A DNA stretch of 64,000 nucleotides from the NCBI GenBank assembly GCA_028023455.1, contig JAQFVV010012497.1, positions 1,986,001-2,050,000 on the forward strand, in the 5' to 3' direction. The first letter of the stretch is position 1. The number at the start of each line of letters is the position of its first letter. Below are positions 36,001 to 47,399 of this stretch, piece after piece. Source of the DNA: Epiperipatus broadwayi (Eukaryota; Onychophora; Udeonychophora; Euonychophora; Peripatidae). The notes under the pieces were generated by a model. It had not been told where the DNA came from, did no database searches, and saw only the letters and a list, made by a program, of their open reading frames with translations. Made by a program: the position numbers and the translations under genes.

Positions 36001-39000
36001 GTAATTTAAAATCACCATTACAAAAGTTTAATTACTAGAAAACAACTACTTTTTTGTAATTATATTGAAACAGTATATTCCTATCCTCATATACATTTAA
36101 ACTATTTCCCCTACAGCTCTCTCTGTGCCAGTTTTAAACCCTTTATGAGTACATATATAAAGATGCTAACACGGTTTTATATATATATGGATAAATGTCT
36201 GTAATATCTTAGGTATAGCTATATTACAGCAGGTATTTTATTTTAAAATATTTTAATTGTAAATTTTATTTCATTAAAAGTTAAATTATCATTTTATACA
36301 TTAAAATCGCATGTATATATGTGTAGTTTACATACTGCAATGATACATATATAGCACAATATTATTTGATCATTTCTTATAATTCCTAATGTTCACTTAA
36401 AATTATTGGAAACAAGAATCATGCCATATGCACCTGTGTTGGTATAGCATGAGATAGACGTCTAAAATTTTAATTTTGGCAATAATATTTTTCCAAAATA
36501 TATTTTCTTGAAAACAAGATCTACTCGACTGGAATTATTACTAGGTCTTGAAGGATTAGCAGTGATCAAAATTAGTTAAAACCATTCTGGTGGGAAACTG
36601 AAATGAAGGTTTGAGTGATTTTAGCAAATTAAAATATAAACTCTTTAAAAGATGCAAATGGGTTCACTCACCGAAAAGAATTTTGTTGTCAAAATTCTAG
36701 TCTGATTTCCGGATCATATAAATAAGCTATATTTTATTAGATATCATATACTGTATAATTAGAGAAGTGTTGCCACTAGACTCCATGCCAGTTGTAATTT
36801 TAATATGACGGAGTAGGAGGGCTAGAATTGTTATTTCCCCTGCTAGGAAAATGGTGATCTGTAGTCCCATCCTACATGCCACAATGGCATATCATTATCA
36901 TCATGGAGATGGGAGACATTCCTGAAAAGGGCCTACTGCAAAGATATTACCAACTGAAACCATGCTATCTATCCAGAGATCAAGACTGTTACTACACCTG
37001 CTGTCTAATGAGTCCCAAGAATAAGGTGTGAGAAGTTAGGAAACATCCTCCAGAACACTGCAGAAAGCTAAAATGAACTTTAAAATTTTAAATCTATTTA
37101 AAGCTAATTTATAAAGTAAAAATGAATGTTCAAAATCTACTGTTTAAACTCTCTCTTAAAGTAATATATATAACTTATATAAATCTTATTCCGACTACAT
37201 TGTAAACTTTAATTTTCCATATCCTAAAATCTAAACTACTGTAGCCAATAGTTTATTTAAATCTATTTATTATTGCAGTTAAGCCTATATATTATTCTAT
37301 TTTATTTCCTTAAAAATTATCTTATTATATGTTATGATATGCTAAATGTTTCGAAACAGCAAGCACTTTTAATTTTGATAAACTTTCAGTGAAGATATGA
37401 TAATTTATATCTTCATTTTAATATATTTTAATAATGCTTATTTAGCTTGTTAGCATACTGTTTTGAAATCCTATTATGTTGTAATAATAACTGAATGCTC
37501 TGTACTCATTATTATAAACTTGATTTTGTTTTATATTATTTAATATCTAGTATGGTTTGCATAATTAGAGATCCATTTAACAAAGTGATAAACTAGCCAT
37601 GGGGATAGTATTAAGGTATATTTATTAATGTATTTTAATTGCTTGTTAAATATAGTGTCTCCTCTCTAGTAAAATCCGAATTGAGATGCAAATTGAGTAT
37701 TTATTAAACTAGATTAATAATTTAATTTTAGTTAAGAACTGGGTTCTATTGGTTATACAGACAGAAGTTCTATTAGTTATATAGATGGAAGCTGTCAGTT
37801 TTTAGGCACATTTAATTTAAATATACATATTTGTATTTTATGCATTGTGGGTGTGTTCTTACAAAGTACATTTTGTACATAACATCTTGCTATATCTTTT
37901 AATGGCTCATGGTGGAGGCCATCCCCATAATACTTAGTTTGGATAAGGCTATTTTTCTAGAACTGGAGCACGAAGGTCCAGCCCCCATTTATAAAGCCTA
38001 TTGAATTCCTAAACTTCGCATGTTCATATTTTTTAGTAGCAAGCCGTTCAGTCTTAGGGTACCGCATATTTTGATAAGAAATCCCATGAATAACTACCCA
38101 ACCACACCGCAAACATGTTCTTAATATTTAGATCTGTGCCATAGCAATATGTGTTGATCTACAGTAACCGGTTCTTCCCCCTTGTTAAATAGTTATTCAG
38201 CATTAGTCTGAAGTTAACAAATAAACTAAACATGCATCATTCTTGAGTATAATTATATGCTCATATCTTAACTTATATATGTAAACAGCAGCCATATTCA
38301 CGCTGTAATTATTAATAAGACTTTGGGCTAGCATATCCGCATATAAAATTAGCAAACCAGGATAGAATAGGATTTTATGATATTAATTGATATAGGCATG
38401 ATTTCTTTACTGTGCGTACATATCTATTTAATACATTATGATGAGATATGCAATAATTCAATGTAGTCTCATCTCACTGTGTAATGCCTGCATGTATTTG
38501 ATCCCACATATTTAATATTGTATGTATAATTATTGTTTTCATTAAATGTTGATTCTGCTTTATTAATAAATATATTTAAATTTATCTCGTTTCCTTTCCT
38601 TACTCATGATCTAATTCCAATCCCAATTCATTATTTTAATATTTTATATGCATTATGATTTTAAGTGTTAATTTTATCCTTAAGTGAGTGTGCTATTAGT
38701 CCCTTTTAATCCTTTAGTTAATCATTGTTTAGTTAATTTTTGGATTCCTTGTTCAGAACTGGCTCACAGATTAAATTAAGAGCCATGTGTAACCTCAGAA
38801 ATGTCATCCATAGGGTTTTAAGCCATAGAGAATTGATAAATAGATTGAAGCTTGGTTGAACCTGGGATCTCACCATACCGTTCTGATTAGCTTTAAGGTA
38901 TTTTGCCTGGACTCTATGTTTTGTTACATGAAGGTACAGATCTGACCGTTACAATATATAGATTTTTTTCTAAAAACCCTCATTAATAATAATGTTTATA

Positions 39001-39360
39001 ATTGAAGAAAAAACAATGAAGATGATAATTAAAACTAAACATATTTTTGTAGTATTACATTGACAGCTTTAGTGATTACACACATTCACACTGAGCTTAT
39101 GATTCTAAACTTAATTTTAGATGGATATTTGTAAATATTTAATTCTGAGATTTTTCTAGTGAAATTTTCAAATGGCAATTTACTAATTCTTGTACTCATG
39201 TAACTTAAAGAAGCAGTGAAAATTATTAAATTAAACCACTCTTGTAAATGTGATTACTTGCTTATTGTCATAATAAATGTGGTTTTAATTTCTCCTTATT
39301 TGTAAAAATGAAAATACTTAATTGTAAATTATTAGAGAAAAAATATAGTTAGTAATAAAT
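33030..39360. other. A+T-rich intronic DNA, no gene recognised
   Basis: Mostly low complexity. Three stretches are less A+T-rich and may be old repeats I cannot name: 33590-33720, 36760-37080 and 37880-38160. A 24-bp tandem pair starting ttctattggttatacag occurs at 37744-37791. Near 38820-38930 a sequence with gggatctcacc and gaacctggga could, in inverse, hold a box-B-like ggttcaacc of a degenerate SINE; this is weak. Confidence 0.45.
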
Positions 39361-39375
39361 TTGGCTGAACGTTTT

Positions 39376-39412
39376 CGAGGAACCGTGCCTCATACTCATA
39401 GCCTTCGTGAAA
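39376..39412 (-). ncRNA. Hammerhead-like motif in the Penelope 3' flank
   Basis: On the minus strand, just after the Penelope stop, the order is ctatgag, a 4-bp stem gagg/cctc around a short loop, then cgaaaacgttc. This recalls the CUGAUGAG - stem II - CGAAAC core of hammerhead ribozymes, which are known in Penelope-like elements. The first core box lacks a G, so this copy may be inactive. A second copy at 12476-12515 keeps the stem with different paired bases (gagag/ctctc). Folding and covariation would decide. Confidence 0.35.
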
Positions 39413-40813
39413 ATGTACTTGATATATGTAAATGAGAATATTCAAATGAGTTACTGTTAAGTAGCCCATTTTTTCGAAATGTCGAAGCACGTGTCTCTTC
39501 TGTTGATTGCATGGATGTCTCTGTTAATGTAGAATGCCTCTTTTATCTTTCTCCTGTAGTCGTTTGGTTCTGAGCATAAAATAACGGGGTTAGCGGGTAT
39601 GAAATTGTGCCCTGATTGTTTAGTATGTTCAAAAAATGCAGAAGATGTACTGCTGTTCGTTTGGGCTCTATTGAAGGTGTACCGATGTTGAGCTCAACCT
39701 GGTGTTAATTGTGGCTTTCGTTTCCCCATAATATGTGGCGTGGCATCCGGCCTGGGGGCAGGAAATGGAGTACACCACATGTGGGGTGAGCGCTGGATCA
39801 ATGTAATCTTTGGAGTTATTGATCAACCTATTAGTGTTGGGTGGAGTTCTGAATATTATGCTGAATTTGTTGCTTAAGGTTTTCGTTAGTTTATTGGATA
39901 TTTTAGGGATGTAGGGGACAGTTATTCTCGGTAGATTGGTGCGAGGCAATTTATCATCTATTGTGCTGTTAAATTTCATGACTTTCCTCCTAATAGTTTT
40001 GTATTTGAATCCTGCTGCTAGTAGGTCTTTAATGTAATTGTTTACATTTTCCTTCCTATGTGCTTCATATTTACACAAATGATGGTTTCTAAACAGAAAT
40101 GCTTTGAGACCTGCGAATTTGTGCGATGCGGGTGATTTAGAATTAGGATGGATGCAGCTTCGGATTTCAAATGGTTTAACAAGCATTTTGTAATCTATTA
40201 CGTAGTGGTCTCTTGACAAGGAAAGATCAAGATATTTGAGTTCGTTATTGTTTTCATATATGATAGAGAAAAATAGTTTAGTTGTGCTTTGTAATTCGCG
40301 TTGTATATTTAAAATATTATTTTTAGATGCTATAATGAAAATATCATCTACATATCGTATATATATGAAGTCTGGGTTAGTGTTGAAATATTTTGGAATA
40401 ATGGATTGTTCATATTTATTTAAGTATATACTGGATAAGACGCCACTGATAGGGAGGCCCATGGGCCAACCATCTTGCATTGTGTACCATTTATCTTCGA
40501 AAAGAGTAAAAATATGGGAGTCAAGCCATGTCAAGAAAGCCATAATGAATTTAATTCTCTCGTTAGGACAAGATATTCGCAGCAACTCTTCATGTATAAT
40601 TTGGATGGATGCTTTTCTATTGATTGATCCATATAATTCTTTCACATCCATCGTGGCCATAACAGAGTTGTGAGAGATTTGAACGTTTTTAATTCTGGAA
40701 ATGAATTGAAAAGATGAATTTATTGTGTATGAGCCAAAATTAAGTATATAGTAAAAAACAATTCCCACTTCTATCCTAAAACAAAACCTTATGTTAGAAT
40801 GTTTATAAAACAT
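39376..40813 (-). mobile_element. Penelope-like element, 5'-truncated, one frameshift
   Basis: This retroelement encodes reverse transcriptase fused to a C-terminal GIY-YIG endonuclease. The minus-strand frame (40813-39668) shows MATMDVKELYGSINRKASIQ, DGWPMGLPISGVLSSIYLN, the catalytic YIRYVDDIFI (about 40341-40370), then LKYLDLSLSR and SHKFAGLKAFLFRNHHLCKY. The GIY-YIG start is VVYSISCPQAGC followed by YYGET and a conserved Arg. A frameshift near 39670-39690 moves the rest of the domain to another frame: SGHNFIPANPVILC, RRKIKEAFYINRDIHAINRR and a TAA at 39457-39459. The N-terminal third is absent; the frame starts within the RT region next to a SINE copy. The plus-strand 145-codon frame at 40236 is antisense. 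The 3' flank to 39376 contains a hammerhead-like fold. Confidence 0.88.
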
Positions 40814-40861
40814 TATTTAAATTTTGCATTGGATCAATAAAATTTAAATGTAAAAATGGTG

Positions 40862-41010
40862 GAATGTCTAGAAATTAATGAATTATACCCTGTGTGATTT
40901 AGTGCAATAAAGTGGCAGATTCTGGAGTTCAAAGTCCATGGGCCATAGCTCTGCTCGATCATTTCCACAACTTTCAAACAATAAATCATTAGATTACTTA
41001 TTTAATGAAT
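40862..41010 (-). repeat. Dispersed SINE-like family copy, inverse
   Basis: Read on the minus strand it contains tgatttattgtttgaaagtt, then gcccatggactttgaactcc and agaatctgccac, in the same order as the plus-strand copies. It abuts the truncated 5' side of the Penelope-like element. Confidence 0.6.
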
Positions 41011-44000
41011 TTATAATTAGTATATTGTTTATTAATATATAAAAAAGAAAGTGTCTCCTTTCATTTGTTTTTATTCATATATTACAGTTCAAAGAATAAT
41101 TGAACAATGAGAAGTAAATTATTATAGCCTTTTCTCAATTTTAAAATAAAATGAGAATGTAATAATTTTTTAACAAATCTTTATAGGTGTTTTATTTTCA
41201 AGCATTTTAACATTGATCTAATTGATATCACATTTTTTCTTCAATATTTATATGTAATAGCATGGAACATTAAACCAAACAGAATAATTGATGCTAAATG
41301 CTATAAATAAAAGTTTTTAAAAAATACAATCGGGTTAAAATAAACAAAAAAATCTTTATGCAGGATTCCAATTTCAACTTTAATAATGTAACTAGTTAAA
41401 AATAGATTTACAATCTCAGTTTTTACCTTGGACAACAAAAATGTTTAAAGAATACTGCAATTCATTGCCTTTTAGGCACCTACAATCTTTATATTCTGCA
41501 ACAAACATTAATGATTGTAGATCTATAAAAGATTTTGATTGTAGGTAACAGATTGGAAATGATGGAGATAATGAGAAATGCTCAGGTAGATATTTAAATA
41601 GTTTGTGAAGAATTTATTTTCAGTCTAATTTTATATTCAAAAAGTGTTTATTAATGGATAGTATTTAACTGCTCTATTTATTTGCTGTATCTTCACAATT
41701 ATATAATATCTTTTTAGATATATTTAAAACGACCACACAGTCTTGAAGCATGAATAAAAATATATGAAAAAGATAAATGATCCCCAAGATGGAGTTCCTG
41801 CTCAACAAGCACTTCTCAAAGTTGTAATTACAGATAATTAGATAACCATAAATCAAATTTTCATAATTATACATTACATATTATAATTTAGATATATAAA
41901 GAAAATGAATGATTTTTAAAATTCTTTTAGGGTTTTTACACTGGGATACTAACAAGTATTATATTATTCTCAATAATTATTAATTTTCTACTGATTAAAC
42001 AAATGAGACATTAAAAAAAAAAAAAGCAACATTAAAAAAATATTCTAAAGATCTTTTATTCTTATGATATATTAAGAAAATAAAAATAATAAAAATGCCT
42101 TTGGGAAACTATAAAAGAAGTAAGAAATGAAACATTTTAAGAGTACAATGCTGAATCAAAAATTGATCTTATATATGTTTATCTTTCCCCTCGCCTTCTC
42201 TTTAGATTTTAAGTGTATTTTAGAGAGAGAGAGGAAAAAACTATATTCGCAGAGATGCAAACCTTTGCATTATGGAACAAAATAAAAAATAGCATATTCC
42301 CCCCCCCCCCAGCTAAATTCTTATGATAAGTATGTGTGTGTGTGTGTGCATATATATATATATTGCATTTTATGATATAGCTTCTTTATTTTATGATATC
42401 ACTTTACTAGTACAAAAGTGATAGGCTATAATGAATCACTGTCAAAAAATGTCAAATACTATTATTTATAATAATACCCAAACTGAATTGAAATATTATA
42501 CAATGTATAAATAAAACATAGCCAATTCTTGAAGAGATCTTTGTATTATAATCGGCTATTTAAAAGATGTCCTTTCTTATCTTTATTTTATATAAATCAA
42601 GAAGTAAACTATAGTAAATTACCACATGCGCACACAAAATAATAAAATAATTTATTGCATGGAAGTTCGAATAAAAATTCACAAATAAACTGGTATTTAT
42701 GGTGTCTTGAGCTCAACAGTCTCCATTTTATTACCATTTAAAACAATGACCAATAATAATAATCACATGTTATTGCTATTCCATAACATTAGAATACCTA
42801 GCAACACAACCTGCAGAGAATTTTAAGGTACAAATAATATTTGAATGATTAACTGACATAAATAAAATATTAGTTAAAAAATTAAAACGTTGAGTAACAT
42901 AAAAATGGTGATTAGTAAAAAAAAAAAAAAGCATACTGAATGGAATTTCAACATAAATTTGAAATCACTATTGGTAATGCTCTTGGAGGAGATTTTGGAA
43001 TATAGAATAACTTCAACCAAGCAAAAGTTGAACATTTTTTCCAAGTAGCTAAATAAATGTAAATAAATATAGAAATTTTTTCTGGGCAGACATATCAACC
43101 CTCAAATTATTGTTTAGAAAATGGACAACAAAAAAATTCTTAATTGGAAAGTAAACATTTCAGAAGAATCTGGATTGGTCAGATGAATGTTAATGAGCAT
43201 GTCATATGCAGCCTACAATGCTTATGAAAGGCATTGAGCCAATGGTTTATCTATTTTTTTGTTTCATCATCATTTTAAATCTAGTTTCTCTCGTCCATAA
43301 CTCTTTTTCTCCATATCATGCCAAAAAATTTCATCTATCTCATATATGTTCTTTTTCTGTTCTTTTACAATCTCTTGGGGTTCTATTTTTAATCTACTAT
43401 CAATCATATCTTCTAGCAATATAACTAGCGCAGATACATTTCAGTATTTTAATTTATTCAATGATATAAATGATGCCTGTGTTATTTTGCTTTCATTTTC
43501 TTCAAGTTACTCCCAATATATTTACATATTTTTGCTGATTGGCGTGCAGTCTTTGTAATAAAATTAAAATACTTGTAATATTTATTTAATATATATAATT
43601 ATTCAAATATTATATTTCATTAAAGATTTGCATTTTGATCAATTAAAATTTGATAAATGAAATAAATGATAATTTTAATATCTAATCAGCTAAAAGTCAG
43701 GTTTCAGACACTAAACCAGATGTATTCTCTGCAAAACATTTCTACGCCTTCCTTTATTTCTTAAAAATTTATACTTATTACCTTCTTTAAATTCATTTAT
43801 AAACTTTATCTTTCTTCAACCTTTTTTTGATAATTGGTAGGTAGTACTTAATCCAATTCCTCTGTTGCCTCATAATTTCCTTAAATACACCCCCCCCCCC
43901 CGTTATTCTTTTCAATATTTGCACAATGCTAATTTTTGCAATTCATTCCTTTCATTCTCTTTTTAAGTCCACACTACTAAAGGCATCAACTTATTTTTAT

Positions 44001-44105
44001 TTGTTCACATCTTTTCTTTGTATAAAATGATATCTCAAAGAAACATTAAAAAGTAATAATTATATTTACTATATATTTAAATAAATCATGAAATCTAATA
44101 TAAAA
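41010..44105. other. A+T-rich intronic DNA with simple repeats
   Basis: No gene is seen. It holds C runs at about 42299-42310 and 43890-43902, a (TG)n(TA)n tract at 42332-42363, an A run at 42012 and one SINE-like copy. The plus-strand frames at 43206-43558 are hydrophobic but compositional; I see no signal peptide followed by a domain. Confidence 0.5.
42640..42740 (+). repeat. Dispersed SINE-like family copy, diverged
   Basis: It carries ataatttattgcatggaag, then tatttatggtgtcttgagct and cagtctccattttattacc, in the family order. Confidence 0.45.
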
Positions 44106-44109
44106 TATC

Positions 44110-44430
44110 TTTATATAACAATGACTGTATATATAATAGCAATAATACTACTACTAGCTCTTTTCAGCTAATATTGATTTTTTTTGCCTTTTTAACATGT
44201 TGGAACTATTTTCCAACTTTTTTTTGTGATGTGTGATGCACTGTGACTTCTCCCTACATGGAGTCAAGAATCTCTCAGCAACTATGTCCAGAGAAACCTG
44301 TTAGCCACTTTACTTTCCCTTTCCATTCCCCACCCTAAGTTTCAACATATCCTCCTCCATCCCATTTCCACAACATAATCTTTGTCAACTCCATGGCCTT
44401 CATATCTAAATCCCCCTTATCTACAATTCA
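44110..44430 (-). mobile_element. Inverted copy of the CR1-type LINE 3' end
   Basis: The reverse complement aligns well with 51720-52030. Shared blocks are gatttagatatgaaggcc, tggaaatgggatggagga / gcag, aagtggctaacaggtttct, a tgcatcacacatcac region, atagttccaacatgttaaa and, past an A run, tcaatattagctg. It is therefore the 3' terminal 300 bp of the same LINE family, inserted about 7.3 kb away in the opposite direction. Such 5' truncation is typical of target-primed reverse transcription. Confidence 0.75.
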
Positions 44431-44819
44431 TACGTAGTGACATCCCTTTTATGTAAAATTAATTAGAAATATCATAACAATGATACAATATGTATAAAAA
44501 AGAGGAGCAAAAAACTTGTATAAATTTATACCATATAATTTTCCATTCATTTATCATAAACCAATTAGTAATCAAATTAATTGATGTTTTATATATATTC
44601 GTACAATTATGTTTGTTGCAATTAAGAATCTTTAATACAGTTTAAAGCTTTACATATTATATTATTGTTATAATCGGTTCTAATTAATTTTATATAAAAG
44701 AGTTAAATGTCGCTATGTAGATTAAAATTGTAAAATTAAAACTTTGACTGCCCTGCTGTTGCTGATTTGTTCCCAAGATAAGTTAAGGTTTATATTTTTT
44801 AATATCATCTGGAAAAAAT

Positions 44820-47390
44820 GTTATTGCTGGAGAATATTTGCTTAGTGTGTAGGTGTGAAAAGAAATTTGGGGTGCAGGGAGATAGATTTAACTGTATTTG
44901 GGAAGATGGGGAAAATATTAACATGTGGAAAGTGACTCAATATGCCATTTGTGTATGTGTGTTTACTGCAAGGAGGCTTTAAAAGTAAATACATAAGATT
45001 AGTTGGTTTTTAGTAGGTTTGCTATTAAAGAATTTTTCAATTTAAGAAAGAGGATAATGTTTGAGGTGTAAGGTTAGGAAGCACACGTTTATTGATCACC
45101 ATTTAAAAAAATTATATATTTTTTCCTTTTGTATAAAAAGGTTTGAAGAGTAGTAGAAAAATCATAAAATTTAATATGAATAGAGGAATTGAAAAATAAG
45201 AAAATATGGATTGTATTTGTATCCACAATTTATATATAATGGTCAGAAGAAAATTAGACATGCTTTGGTAGAGTGTAATATATGTGATAAGGTTCATCAT
45301 TTGAAATGCTTAAATAAGACTAGGAAGAATATAGCAGATATATAGTTACGTAGATCATGTATAAATGCGATAAAAAAGGTGAAAAATGGTTTCTAAGTGT
45401 AGATAGTTTAAAAAAAAGGAGAAATGAGGTAAAATGTAATCAAGGAAGATAGAATAGTTTGTATTTGGTGGAGTGACAAGAAATATGGATAATAAAATAA
45501 GTAGTGCAATAGAGATAGTTAGCCAAAGAATAAGATAGAGGAAGAGATAAAGGATGTAAAAGTAAAATTGTTAGAGATGAAGGTTGAGCAGATCAAGGTA
45601 AAAACCATAAAGAAGAATTAGATAAAGAAGTCCAGGAGGTGGAAGAGAATGTTACGGAAAAAGGAGGGAAAGTAAACTATGAGACAATATTGATAGGAGA
45701 CTCACTAATTAGAGGATTTGGAGATATAATTGCAAGAGAAAATAGAAATAGGAATGTGAAAGTATGTTTGCCTGGAGCAAGAATTCAGGATGTTATAGAT
45801 AAGGTAAAAAACCCAAGGGAGCAGAAATGTTTATGTCCATGTAGGGATAAATAATTTGTTAGAGCCACCGGAGAGAGTAATGGATGAGTACAAAAAATTG
45901 ATTAGTAATTTGAATAAGATTAAAGGAATATTAGGAATAGGTGGATTGGTTTAAATTATAGTACTATTAAAAAGAAGAAGAATGGACAGAATGTAAGAAA
46001 TAAACAAGGGGTAGCTGATTTAGATATAAATGTAGATGTGGAAAGGGAATGGGTCTAAAATTAATAATAAACAAGCTAATTATGAACGTAAAAGAAAGAG
46101 TCAAAAGAATTTATAAAAGGATAGTAAGATAAAAAGAAAATGTTAAAATTGAATATGTAAGATTCTAGGAGACCAGAAAAATGGCTGGAATTAAACAAAT
46201 CAATTAAAAATGAAGAGCCTGAGGTATTAGCAGCAATGGAAACACATCTAAGAGAAGAACATACTCTGAAAGACTTGGTATGGCAGGGTATAATAGAAAA
46301 GAAAAAGAAATAAGGGGTGGTGGTATAGTAGTTATGTCAAAAAAATATTTAAATACTGTTAAATGTCAAGAACAGTTGTGGTTTAAAATAAGATTAAGAA
46401 GACAAGATTGAATGGTGGCTATAAATAATCAAACTACAATGGAGTGAAACAGTAGCATATATGAATGCCTAGTCAGGTATATACAGAGTTTCAAAAAAAA
46501 AGGTGAAAGAAAATAAAGATTATAGGGGATATAAATGGGCACATTGAAAAAACTGATGATGTGGATAACAAGAATGGGCAGCTTTTGAAATTTTTTTGTC
46601 AGAAAGTGAATTTGAGCATTGGAAATTTATCAAATATTTATGAGGGACAATACACATGGTCTAGAAATAATATATTTCATATAATAGATTATGTATTAGT
46701 AGAGAAGGAGGGAATGAATAAAGTTTAGAAAATTAAAGTGTTTGATAATGAAGAGAGAGTATGTAATAGTGATCATAATTTCTTTATAATAGAAATAGTT
46801 TGTAATGTGATGGAAAATAATAATGAAAGTAGAAAGAATAGAGAAATTATGTGGATGAAGAATGAATAATAATAAGTTAGAAGAATATAAAATAAAAGTA
46901 GAAGAAATCATGAAAGATTTTGTTGGGGATGAATATAAGAATTGGTGTGGTGAATTAGAAAAAGTGATAAATAGTTTTAGGTGAGAATATTCAGAGGAAT
47001 GAAAGTAATAGTAAAAGTATAAAAGAGAAAAAAAAAGCAAGCAGAGAATATAAATGTGCTATTAAAAACAAATAAAGTGAAAAAGATGTTAATACTAAAT
47101 GGGAAAAGTATTTTAAAAAAAAAAGTTGGTTAAAATAGATAATTATAGAGAATGAAATTAAATAGTAAACTACGGGAGAATATTAATAAAAGTGAAGGAA
47201 ATGGGAGTAAAAAAATTTTGAAATATATTAAAAGAAGGAATGTAGGGGGAAAGAGAAATAGTAATACTAAATGAAGAAAAAAAAGACTAAATGATGAGAA
47301 AAAAGAATGTGGTTCTAGAGAAGAATTAGAGAATAACTTTAAATAAGTATGTAAAAAATATAGAAAGGATGTTAGATGTGAAGAATAGGG
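44820..47390 (+). pseudogene. CR1-type LINE remnant: ORF1 (PHD, SGNH) and endonuclease
   Basis: The decayed plus-strand ORF1 shows LLLENICLVCRCEKKFG near 44830 and VECNICDKVHHLKCLNKTR near 45265, consistent with a PHD-type zinc finger. The SGNH-hydrolase (esterase) block ETILIGDSLIRGFGDII (45675-45725), with VCLPGARIQDVID after it and, after a frameshift near 45825, VYVHVGINNLLEPPERVMDE, follows. ORF1 of CR1-group elements is known to combine PHD and esterase domains. ORF2 begins near 46145: RKWLELNKSIKNEEPEVLAA, METHLREEHTL, GDINGHIEKTDDVDN (about 46525), YTWSRNN and FHIIDYVLVEKE, which are endonuclease motifs. Stops and shifts are frequent. An insertion interrupts it at about 47390. Confidence 0.7.
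45639..45854 (+). pseudogene. SGNH esterase segment of CR1-type ORF1
   Basis: This is the best open piece of the LINE ORF1. GDSLIRGF is block I of the SGNH fold with the nucleophile Ser; the Gly/Asn block is VHVGINN in the shifted frame just downstream. The esterase may help the ORF1 protein bind or remodel lipids; its role in retrotransposition is not settled. The frame is closed by a shift at about 45825. Confidence 0.7.
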
Positions 47391-47399
47391 TGAGCTGAT

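Noticed and set aside
38820-38930. Degenerate tRNA-derived SINE on the minus strand
   Set aside because: Only a box-B-like ggttcaacc is seen; box A and a second copy are missing.
40236-40673. 145-codon plus-strand frame
   Set aside because: It lies antisense to the RT core of the Penelope-like element and shows no family motif of its own.
43206-43558. Two overlapping hydrophobic plus-strand frames, possible membrane protein
   Set aside because: T-rich DNA readily gives Phe/Leu/Ser-rich frames; no start context, homology or partner exons were seen.
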